Shown one piece after another: positions 1 through 7,786 of a stretch of DNA of 64,000 nt; position 1 is the first letter of the stretch, and each line of letters starts with the position of its first letter. The DNA lies in contig NZ_CAADFC020000025.1 of the NCBI RefSeq assembly GCF_900696085.1, positions 47,781 through 111,780 on the forward strand. The letters are read 5' to 3'. Position numbers and translations under genes: made by a program. The stretch is from Bradyrhizobium ivorense. GTDB taxonomy: Bacteria > Pseudomonadota > Alphaproteobacteria > Rhizobiales > Xanthobacteraceae. The notes under the pieces were generated by a model. That model ran no database searches. It was not told the origin of the DNA and saw only the letters and a program-made list of their open reading frames with translations.

Positions 1-1610
1 GGCGCGCGCAGGCCGAGCAGTTGCGCCGCGGTCATGCCGACGTCGGCGTTGCTGACCGGCAGCGCGTCGACATAGCCCGACTTGAAGTCGGGGCCGATCG
101 CCGCGGTGAAGTTGAAAGTGTCGCCACGGCTGAAGCTGCCATGCATGCCCTGGCCCTGGCGCAGCACGGTGTCGGCGATCTGGACCGAGCAGTTGGTCGG
201 GATCTCGCAGCCGCTCGACCAGGAGCGGAAGTTGACCACGATCGACGGGTTCGGCGTCACCGCCTTGCCCTTCAGATTGAGGTTCGACATCGGCAGCGTG
301 CCGGCAAACTTGCCGAGCTTGTCGTCGACGAACAGGCCACTGACATAGTCCTGCTCGAGCAGCGCCTTGACGATGCGGTCGGCAAGCTTTTTGTCCTTGT
401 TCGGCAGGTAGATCAGGTCCGAGCCGCCATTGGTCGCGATCACGACGTCGGGCTTGGCCGGGTCCTGGCCGAGCACGCCGTTGCCGGCTTTGGGGTGGGC
501 GTTGTCGGCGACCTTGGCGTTCTTGTCGTTGGGGTCGTAGAGCGGCAGGTTCAGCGCCTTGGCGAGATCGATCGCCAGAAAACCCATCGGCAGGAAGTCC
601 TTCGGCGTGTCGTCGTAGGCGATCTTGGCCGACGGGCTGGTCTTGCTCTCCTTCGAGATCGTCGAAAAACCGTGGTCGGAGGAGACGATGATGTTGGTGC
701 TGTCGGCGAGGCCGAGGTCGCCGAGCGCCTTGCGGAGCTGGGCGAGGTTGTTGTCGGCGTTCTTGATGCCGGCCATCGAGGTCGGGCCGTTGATACCGGG
801 GGTGATGGTGTTGAGGCTGTCGCCGGTGTTGTGCTGGCTGCCGTCGGGATCGCGCGACCAGAACACCAGCACGAACGGCTTGTTGCGCGCCTTGAACATC
901 GGCAGCACCACCTTGGTCGCGACATCGGCCATGTAGACCTGCTGCGCGACATTGGCGACGGTGGTGCCGGGGGTCTTGGCATCGCCGGCCTTGGCGTTGT
1001 CGCCGCGGCTCGGGGTGGCGAGCGGCAGGCCGGCCTTGGTCAAGGCGTCCTTCATCTCGTCGGAGAGCGGCACGCCGGTCTTGCCGCCGGTGGAATCGTC
1101 GATCACGATCGTGTTCTTGCCGCGATCGGTGTGGTCGAACAGCAGGGTGGGGCCGACCTTGCCGATGGCGGCGGTGCTAAACCCCTGGCCGCGGGCCATC
1201 TTCAGCAGCGTCTCCTCGTTGAGCTAGTCGCCGTTGAAATGGTCGTCGACGTCGGCGAGCACGGCGTCGTTCTCGATGAAGGGCACCACGGTATCGCCGG
1301 CCGGCGCCGAGCTGTAGCCGGTGTAGATCGTATTGGAGAAGGTGCCGGTGTCGCCGAGGTAATGGCCGGTCGACAGCGCCGAGCTGTTCGCCATGGTGAA
1401 GGTCGGGAACAGCGAATGCGAATTCTTGAAGTTGACGCCCTTGTCGCGGATCTCGGCCATCGCCGGCGCCGTCTCGGCCGTCACGATGCCACCGCGCAGG
1501 CCGTCCGGCACGAACAGAATGAGGTTGCGGGGCTTTGCATTCTGCGCCGACGCAGCGCCGGCAGAAAGCGCGATCATGCTCGCGGACAGCAATGTAATGG
1601 CACGGCGCAT
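1..1610 (-). pseudogene. Alkaline phosphatase/nucleotide pyrophosphatase, interrupted by an in-frame amber codon; 3' end outside window
   Basis: The reading frame starts at ATG 1610 behind a GGGGGA ribosome site and encodes a signal peptide ending near ASAQ. A type I phosphodiesterase/alkaline-phosphatase fold follows: VPDGLR metal motif, FPTFTMANSSALSTGHY nucleophile region, RDPDGSQH and SDHGFS metal ligands. A TAG stands at 1224-1226 (codon about 129), after FNGD. The same frame then stays open without any other stop for about 407 codons to base 1, and all downstream motifs are intact. The family normally forms an exported phosphoesterase. Either this is a very recent nonsense mutation, a sequence error, or the amber is read through. 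The gene is not obviously part of the metal-efflux operon, which ends 139 bases upstream. Confidence 0.8.
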
Positions 1611-1748
1611 GTGTTCATTCCCCCTGATCAAGCCCGCGGCAGATCGCCGCCGTCTTCGTTTAGTTTTGCCACATGACAGAATTGTTACAGCGTCCTCACG
1701 CCGCGACAACAGTTTAGTTTCTCCAACGAAGCGCCGGCGCAAACCCCA

Positions 1749-4700
1749 TCATTCCGCCGGCTGAATCGCCGTTCTCTCATTACGCGCGGCGCGGCCCGCA
1801 TGGCCGTACCGCGCATACAGCGCAGGCAGCACGGCGAGCGTCAGCAGCGTTGCGCTGATCAGGCCGCCGATCACGACGGTGGCGAGCGGCTTCTGCACCT
1901 CGGCGCCGGTGCCGGTGGCAAACGCCATCGGCACGAAGCCGAGCGAGGCGACCAGCGCCGTCATCACCACCGGGCGGAAGCGGGTGAGGGCGCCTTGCTC
2001 GATCGCCGCGCGCATCGGCACGCCGCGATCGCGCAGCTGACGGATGAAGCTCAGCATCACGAGCCCGTTCAGCACCGCCACGCCCGACAGCGCGATGAAG
2101 CCGACCGCGGCGGAGATCGAGAACGGCATGCCGCGCAGCCAGAGCGCGGCGATGCCGCCGGTGAGCGCCAGCGGCACCGCGCTGAACACCAAAAGCGCAT
2201 CGCGCGCCGAGCCCATCGCCGCCAGCAGCAACAGAAAGATCATGGCAAAACAGGCCGGCACCACGATCGCAAGGCGCTGGCGCGCGGCGGCGAGATTCTC
2301 GGATTGGCCGCCCCAGGTCATCCAGTAGCCGGGCGGCAGCTTGACCGCTTGCGCGACCTTGGCCTGGGCTTCCTCGACCACCGAGCCGAGATCGCGGCCA
2401 CGGACATTGGCGGTCACCACGATGCGGCGCTTGCCGTTCTCGCGGCTGATCTGGTTCGGCCCCTCGGTGAAGGAGAACTGCGCCACACGATTCAGCGGCA
2501 GGCTCTGCACCGGCGAGCTCGGCGTCGCCTTCGGCAGCGCGACCGGCAGATTGCTCAGCGCCTCCAGATCGGAGCGCACGCTCTCCGGCAGCCGCACCAC
2601 GATGTCGAAGCTGCGGTCGCCCTCATAGACGACGCCGGCGTCCTGGCCGCCGACCGCGGCGCCGATCACGTCCTGCACCGCCGAGACGCTCAGCCCGCGC
2701 CGGGCGATCGCCGCCTTGTCGACCTTGATCTCGAGCACGGGCAGGCCGCCGGCCTGCTCGACCTTGACGTCGCTCGCGCCGCGGACGCTGCGCAGCGCCG
2801 CCGCAATCTGGTTCGCCGCCTTCTGCATCGGCTCGAACTCGTCGCCGAACACTTTGACGGCGATGTCGCCGCGCACGCCGGCGAGCAGCTCGTTGAAGCG
2901 CATCTGGATCGGCTGGGTGAACTCGTAGACGTTGCCGGGTAAGCGCCCGACCGCCTTCGCAATGTCCTCGATCAGCCGCTCCTTGGTCATCGACGGATCC
3001 GGCCACTGTTCGCGCGGCTTGAGGATGATGAAGGTGTCGGAGGCGTTCGGCGGCATCGGATCGCTCGCCACCTCCGCGGTGCCGGTCTTGGAGAACACGA
3101 ACGACACCTGCGGAAAGCGGCTGACCGTCTTCTCGACCGACAGCTGCATCGCCTGCGACTGCGACAGCGCCGTGCTCGGAATTCTGAGCGCGTGCATCGC
3201 GATGTTTTTCTCGTCGAGCGAGGGGATGAACTCCTGGCCGAGGCGCGAGAAGCCGAACAGGGCAGTTGCGAACAGCACGACCGCCACTGCAATGACCGGC
3301 ACGGGTGTTGCAACGGAGCGCCGCAGCAGCGGGCTGTACCAGCGCTTCAAGGTGGCGACGAGACGGTTCTCCTGCTCCTGCACGCGGCCGGTGATGGCGA
3401 TTGCGATCAGCGCAGGAACCAGCGTCAGCGACAGCACGAAGGCCGCGGCGAGCGCGAGGATCACGGTCAGCGCCATCGGCTCGAACATCTTGCCTTCGAC
3501 GCCGGTGAAGGTCAGCAGCGGCACGTAGACCAAAAGGATGATGGCCTGGCCGTAGAGGCTCGGCTGCACCATCTCGACGGCGGAGGCGCGCACTGTGGCC
3601 AGCCGCTCGTCGCGGCTGAGGACGCGGCCGAGCGCCTGCTGCTTCTCGGCGAGGTGGCGCAGGCTGTTCTCGGTGATGATGACGGCGCCGTCGACGATCA
3701 GGCCGAAATCCAGCGCGCCGAGGCTCATCAGGTTGGCGCTGATCCGGCCCTGCCACATCCCGATCGCGGTCATCAGCATGGCGATCGGGATCACCAGGGC
3801 GGTGATCAATGCAGCGCGAAAATTGCCGAGCAGCAGGAACAGCACCGCGATCACCAGCAGCGCGCCTTCAGAGAGGTTGCGCGCCACCGTGCCGATGGTC
3901 GCATCGACCAGCTGCGTGCGATCGAGCACCGTCGTGACCTCGACGCCGGCCGGCAGCGACGGCGCAATCGCGCGCAGCTTGGCGTCGACCGCCGACGACA
4001 CCGTGCGGCTGTTGGCGCCGATCAGCATCAGCGCGGTGCCGACCACGACCTCGCGGCCGTTCTCGCTGGCGCTGCCGGTGCGGGTCTCGCCGCCGATCGA
4101 CACGGTTGCGAGGTCGCGGATGCGGACCGGCACGCCACCACGCGTGGTGACGACGACGGCGCCGAGCTCATCCATGGTCTCGAGGCGGCCGCCGGAGCGC
4201 ACCACAAAGCCTTCGCCGTTGCGCTCGATATAGCGCGCGCCGCGGCTGACATTGTTGCTCTCGATCGCCTTGGCGACGTCGGCGAAGGTGAGTCCGAGCG
4301 CGATCAGCTTGGCCGCATCGGGATGCACCTGGTACTGCTTCAGATAGCCACCGATCGAATCGACGCCGGCGACGCCGGGCACCATCTTGATCTGCGGCTT
4401 GATGATCCAGTCCTGCACCGTGCGCAGATAGGCGTCCTTCTCGACCTCGCTGTGCAGGACCTGCCCGTCGGCGGTGAGAAAGCGGCCGTCGCTCTGCAGG
4501 CCCGGCGCGCCGTCGGTCTGCACCGGCTGGCCCGAGAAGTGGACGGTCCACATGTAGATTTCGCCGAGCCCGGTCGAGGTCGGGCCGATCCGTGGCTCGA
4601 TGCCCTGCGGCAGGCGCGCGCGAACCTCGGTCAGGCGCTCACCGATCTGCTGGCGGGCGAAATAGATGTCGGTGCCTTCGCTGAACACGGCGGTGATCTG

Positions 4701-4973
4701 CGAAAAGCCGTTGCGGGACAGCGACCGCGTGCTCTCCAGTCCCGGCGCGCCCGCCAGCGCGGTTTCGATCGGGAAGGTGATCTGCTTCTCGATTTCCGCC
4801 GGCGACAGCGCGGGGGCCGTGGTATTGATCTGCACCTGCTTGTTGGTGATGTCGGGCACCGCGTCGATCGGCAGTTTTGTCAGCGCGACGCCGCCGAGCA
4901 GCATCAGGATGGCGGCGAGCGTCACGACGACCCAGCGGCGCTGGATCGCAAGACCGATGATGCGCTCAATCAT
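1749..4973 (-). CDS. czcA: CzcA-type heavy-metal RND efflux pump, inner-membrane subunit
   Basis: A 1074-residue HME-RND permease that exports metal cations from periplasm or cytoplasm using the proton gradient. The first residues form a membrane helix after MIERIIGLAIQRRWVV, and two large periplasmic loops alternate with the usual 12-helix pattern. The TM4 motif near residues 421-435 reads DFGLIVDGAVIITEN, with the D/D/E acidic residues known for divalent-cation (Zn/Co/Cd/Ni) pumps rather than the monovalent Cu/Ag (CusA) type. Length fits the family. Its start overlaps the adaptor gene by 8 bases, so the two are translationally linked. No outer-membrane factor (CzcC) gene is adjacent, so the complex must borrow one. 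The exact metal is not determined. Confidence 0.93.
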   Translation of the reverse strand: MIERIIGLAIQRRWVVVTLAAILMLLGGVALTKLPIDAVPDITNKQVQINTTAPALSPAEIEKQITFPIETALAGAPGLESTRSLSRNGFSQITAVFSEGTDIYFARQQIGERLTEVRARLPQGIEPRIGPTSTGLGEIYMWTVHFSGQPVQTDGAPGLQSDGRFLTADGQVLHSEVEKDAYLRTVQDWIIKPQIKMVPGVAGVDSIGGYLKQYQVHPDAAKLIALGLTFADVAKAIESNNVSRGARYIERNGEGFVVRSGGRLETMDELGAVVVTTRGGVPVRIRDLATVSIGGETRTGSASENGREVVVGTALMLIGANSRTVSSAVDAKLRAIAPSLPAGVEVTTVLDRTQLVDATIGTVARNLSEGALLVIAVLFLLLGNFRAALITALVIPIAMLMTAIGMWQGRISANLMSLGALDFGLIVDGAVIITENSLRHLAEKQQALGRVLSRDERLATVRASAVEMVQPSLYGQAIILLVYVPLLTFTGVEGKMFEPMALTVILALAAAFVLSLTLVPALIAIAITGRVQEQENRLVATLKRWYSPLLRRSVATPVPVIAVAVVLFATALFGFSRLGQEFIPSLDEKNIAMHALRIPSTALSQSQAMQLSVEKTVSRFPQVSFVFSKTGTAEVASDPMPPNASDTFIILKPREQWPDPSMTKERLIEDIAKAVGRLPGNVYEFTQPIQMRFNELLAGVRGDIAVKVFGDEFEPMQKAANQIAAALRSVRGASDVKVEQAGGLPVLEIKVDKAAIARRGLSVSAVQDVIGAAVGGQDAGVVYEGDRSFDIVVRLPESVRSDLEALSNLPVALPKATPSSPVQSLPLNRVAQFSFTEGPNQISRENGKRRIVVTANVRGRDLGSVVEEAQAKVAQAVKLPPGYWMTWGGQSENLAAARQRLAIVVPACFAMIFLLLLAAMGSARDALLVFSAVPLALTGGIAALWLRGMPFSISAAVGFIALSGVAVLNGLVMLSFIRQLRDRGVPMRAAIEQGALTRFRPVVMTALVASLGFVPMAFATGTGAEVQKPLATVVIGGLISATLLTLAVLPALYARYGHAGRAARNERTAIQPAE

Positions 4974-6186
4974 GGCTGTGCTCCGCCTCGTCCTTCTCGA
5001 GCTCGGCCTTCAGCGTAAAAGTGTTTTGCACGGCGATGGTCTCGCCGGCGGCGAGGCCGGCGACGATCTCGATATCGTCATCATCCTCGCGGCCGGTGCG
5101 GACGGACCTCGCCTCAAAGCCGTCGGCGTCGCGCACGAACACCGTCGGCGTACCCTTGATGGTCTGCAGCGCCTTCTTCGAGACGATCACCCTCGATGGC
5201 GCGCCGGCGAGCGGCACTTCCGCGGTGACGAAGGTGCCGGGCTTCCAGCGGTGCTCCTTGTTGGGCAGGGTCGCGATCACGCGCGCGTTGCGGGTTTCAC
5301 GGTCGAGCAGGGGGCTGACGAAGATCACGTCGGCGCCGGCTTCGTCCTCGGTGCCGATGGCGCGGATCTTGACCGAGACGCCTTCGCGGACCGCGCCGAT
5401 GTCCTCGGGCGAGACCGCGAGGTCGACCCAGATGTCGTCGAGATTGACGATGACGTAGAGCTCGCTTTCCTGGCCCTCGCGGCCGATCAGGCCGCCGAGA
5501 TCGACGCGCCGCTCCGAGACCCGGCCCGAGATCGGCGCCCGCAGGAACTGGGTGCGCAGGCTTTCCGGCGGCTGGTTCGGCAGGTCGGCGATCTCGCTCT
5601 CCGAAAGGCCCAGCGCAAACAGCTTTTGCCGCGCGCCGTCGAGTTTGATCTGGGCGTCGTTCGCGGTCAGGCGCGTGCGCAGGAACTCGTTCTCCGACAC
5701 GGTGCGGCTCTCGACCAGCGTCTTCTGCCTGACGTAGAGCGTCTGCTGCAGATCGTTGGTCAGGAGCGCAGCGAGGTATCCGCTCTTGGCGTCGGCCACC
5801 TCGCGGCTCTCGATCGCGGCGACGATCTCGCCCTTCGCGACACTGTCGCCGAGACGCTTGCGCAGTTCGGTGACCGTTCCCAGCACGCGCACCGAGACGC
5901 GGCCGATATGGTCGGCGTCGGGGATCAGCGACCCCGGCGCGAGGAAATGCCGCTTCAGCATGCCGCCGCTGGCCTGCGCCAGCGTGATGCCGGCGTCGCG
6001 AACCTGGTCGTCGGCAAGCTCGATGTGTCCGGGCGCTTCGTGCCTGGCCTCGGCTTTCGAGCCCGCTGTCGCGGTGTCCTGCCGTGCAGCCGGCAGCGTG
6101 ACCGGCCAGCCCATCGATCCGGCCGCCAGAACAACCAATCCGATGCCGGCGGCGACACCGGCGAGAAATAGAACAATCCGTTTCAT
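4966..6186 (-). CDS. czcB: RND efflux periplasmic adaptor subunit (CzcB-like)
   Basis: A 406-residue membrane-fusion protein that bridges the RND pump and an outer-membrane channel. It has an N-terminal membrane anchor or signal (MKRIVLFLAGVAAGIGL), lipoyl/barrel-sandwich and alpha-hairpin regions (for example GTVTELRKRLGDSVAKGEIV) and a beta-barrel segment (RAPISGRVSERRVDLGG). The C-terminus ends EAEHSHD, a short possible metal-binding tail. ATG 6186 is preferred over an in-frame start 16 codons upstream because GGAGAGG lies 6 bases before it and the signal sequence then begins at residue 1. It lies 114 bases downstream of a small membrane protein gene and overlaps czcA by 8 bases. Confidence 0.92.
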   Translation of the reverse strand: MKRIVLFLAGVAAGIGLVVLAAGSMGWPVTLPAARQDTATAGSKAEARHEAPGHIELADDQVRDAGITLAQASGGMLKRHFLAPGSLIPDADHIGRVSVRVLGTVTELRKRLGDSVAKGEIVAAIESREVADAKSGYLAALLTNDLQQTLYVRQKTLVESRTVSENEFLRTRLTANDAQIKLDGARQKLFALGLSESEIADLPNQPPESLRTQFLRAPISGRVSERRVDLGGLIGREGQESELYVIVNLDDIWVDLAVSPEDIGAVREGVSVKIRAIGTEDEAGADVIFVSPLLDRETRNARVIATLPNKEHRWKPGTFVTAEVPLAGAPSRVIVSKKALQTIKGTPTVFVRDADGFEARSVRTGREDDDDIEIVAGLAAGETIAVQNTFTLKAELEKDEAEHSHD

Positions 6187-6250
6187 CTGCGCCTCTCCGC
6201 AGCGCAGGCCAAAGGGCTCGCGCTGTCGCAACATCGATCTGTGCGGAATC

Positions 6251-6299
6251 CGTCTCGCGGCCCCGAGGGCCGCGAGACGCGGCCGGTCATGCCGACCGG
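6251..6299 (-). promoter_or_regulatory. Two adjacent RNA hairpins in the leader before czcB
   Basis: Bases 6251-6263 and 6267-6279 form a perfect 13-bp inverted repeat with a 3-base loop (arm CGTCTCGCGGCCC). A second hairpin, CCGGTC/GACCGG, lies at 6283-6299. They sit between the stop of the upstream small gene and the czcB start. Neither is followed by a T-tract, so a mRNA-stability or processing hairpin is more likely than an intrinsic terminator. Confidence 0.5.
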
Positions 6300-6300
6300 A

Positions 6301-6663
6301 TCAGGCGCGTGGCGGTTTGAACGGAGAGAGGCGGTCGGCCGAGCCCGGCAGGTACATGCTGGCGTCGCCATAGGCATGCAGTGAGTACGCGACGGGGAAC
6401 GCGGCCACGAGCGGCGCGACCGACGCAACGTGCGTCAGGCAATGATCGCCGTGGAGCGCGGCCGGATGCGCCGGGGCCTTGCCGCCGGTGTCGTTGATCG
6501 ACTGCGCAATGGCGATGGCAGAAGCCGCGTCGTCATCGCCGTCGAAGGTCCAGCCGTGGAAGAAGGACAGCACCAGCGCAAACGAAATCAATCCCGCGAG
6601 CAGGCTGCGCCAGCGGCGCGTCCCGCGCAGGGAAGATCGAATCGTGGCTGATGACGTCTCCAT
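6301..6663 (-). CDS. Small membrane-anchored protein with a His/Cys periplasmic segment, upstream of czcBA
   Basis: A 120-residue protein of unknown function. Residues about 20-38 are one hydrophobic helix (SLLAGLISFALVLSFFHGW); the remainder would be periplasmic and includes HPAALHGDHCLTH, a cluster of potential metal ligands. It is on the same strand just ahead of the CzcBA pair, the place where small accessory or sensor proteins such as CzcI/CnrX-like polypeptides are found in other bacteria. No direct family match can be claimed. A role in metal sensing or accessory binding is inference from position and ligand content. Start ATG 6663 follows AGGG. Confidence 0.65.
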   Translation of the reverse strand: METSSATIRSSLRGTRRWRSLLAGLISFALVLSFFHGWTFDGDDDAASAIAIAQSINDTGGKAPAHPAALHGDHCLTHVASVAPLVAAFPVAYSLHAYGDASMYLPGSADRLSPFKPPRA

Positions 6664-6740
6664 GCGCCCTAGTTAGCGCCGCATCCGCACCCGTTCAAGC
6701 TTGCGCCCGCGGCAGATTCGCCGGGAACACAATGCGAATG

Positions 6741-6974
6741 CTATAACGTTACGCGGTCGGCAGCGCGGCGCAGCCACCATCTGCGCGCGGCGACCACGGC
6801 CCAGACCGCCTCGACGAGGCCGAATGGCCAGGCGCCCTGCAGGAAGCCGTAGGCCGAGCCGAGCGCACAGGCGACGGCGAACGCCAGGATGAACCACGGG
6901 CTGCGGTCTTCGGCCGCATAGCAGACCAGCATCAGCGTCACCGCGAACAATCCGAACAGCGTCAGTGCATCCAT
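6741..6974 (-). CDS. Small integral membrane protein, unknown
   Basis: A 77-residue protein composed almost entirely of two to three hydrophobic helices (LFGLFAVTLMLVCYA, WFILAFAVACALGSAYGF, PFGLVEAVWAVVAARRWW) and a basic C-terminus. ATG 6974 is chosen because the longer in-frame extension to 7085 would place a second, poorly hydrophobic segment in front and would run into the divergent promoter region of the next gene. No domain recognised; similar small proteins are common in Bradyrhizobium as I recall. Confidence 0.55.
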   Translation of the reverse strand: MDALTLFGLFAVTLMLVCYAAEDRSPWFILAFAVACALGSAYGFLQGAWPFGLVEAVWAVVAARRWWLRRAADRVTL

Positions 6975-7148
6975 CGCGTGGCCCGGTCTCGATCGTGTTG
7001 TGTGAGCATGCTTGCCGGTGACCGCCTCTTCAACCGATACGACCATGCCCAGGCAAACAACGCACCCGGCTACCGCCGTAAGCAAAGGCTTAATGCCTCC
7101 GACATAATGTCGTCGCGATCCTGCCCCCGCGCGAACCTCCGGTTAACC

Positions 7149-7679
7149 ATGCGGCTTCTGCCAATCAAGGACCCCGAACGGTCCTGGAGAAACATCAAGG
7201 CACGGTGGAAGAAGGACGCTGAAGGCGTCGGCGAGGATTTTGCCAGCTTCGGCGGCATCGCGGCGTTCGATGCGCTGACCGCCAAGGAAGGCGACAATCA
7301 GGGTCTGTACTATCTGGCCGACGATCAGCGCGTTCACGCGGTCTGCCAGGTCAGGCGCCTGTTGATGAGCAAATATCCAACGCCGGCCTTGAACGTGCGC
7401 TTCGTCAACGTCTCTCCGATCTATGACCTCGGCCTTGCCGACACCGGTGAATACGCGCAGATCCTTGTGGCATTGTTCTCCGGGATCATCTGGCTCTCGC
7501 GGGATGCGCTGTCGGCGAACCACATCCGCTTCTTCCTGAAGAGCCCCGGCGACTCGCAATTCTTCGCGCCGCTCCAGGCCGCTACGCCGCATTCCCCGTT
7601 TTCGAAGTTCACCATCGAGGGCGCGCTGATCGAGTGCAGCCTGAAAGAGGCCGGCGCAACGCAAGCGGCGGCCTCCTGA
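7149..7679 (+). CDS. Hypothetical protein, 176 residues
   Basis: A soluble, mixed alpha/beta protein beginning MRLLPIKDPERSW. No signal peptide, membrane helix or catalytic motif is evident. The frame is open further upstream to 6978, but that extension is Arg/Cys/Ser-rich and looks non-coding, so ATG 7149 is used; no strong ribosome site precedes it. It is followed by the GGDEF-EAL gene on the same strand with a 107-base gap holding a CtrA-like motif, so co-transcription is uncertain. Confidence 0.6.
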   Translation: MRLLPIKDPERSWRNIKARWKKDAEGVGEDFASFGGIAAFDALTAKEGDNQGLYYLADDQRVHAVCQVRRLLMSKYPTPALNVRFVNVSPIYDLGLADTGEYAQILVALFSGIIWLSRDALSANHIRFFLKSPGDSQFFAPLQAATPHSPFSKFTIEGALIECSLKEAGATQAAAS

Positions 7680-7709
7680 CCGAGCGTTGTCGTGCCGGCC
7701 GCGATCGTC

Positions 7710-7725
7710 TTAACCCCCCGATAAC
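7710..7725 (+). promoter_or_regulatory. CtrA-like motif upstream of the GGDEF-EAL gene
   Basis: TTAA at 7710-7713, seven bases, then ATAAC at 7721-7725. This matches the alphaproteobacterial CtrA consensus TTAA-N7-TTAAC except for one base in the second half. It lies 62 bases before the ATG at 7787. Control of a cyclic-di-GMP enzyme by CtrA would be biologically reasonable but is inferred. Confidence 0.3.
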
Positions 7726-7786
7726 TGATTTTCCTAACGACCCCTTGGGTTGTGTTCCCGTACAAGGGCACCCGCAGGGCAGGAAA

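Noticed and set aside
21..1676. Long plus-strand frame opposite the phosphatase
   Set aside because: It is an antisense GC-rich frame, with Arg/Gly/Val repeats and no motif, whereas the minus-strand frame encodes a recognisable phosphatase.
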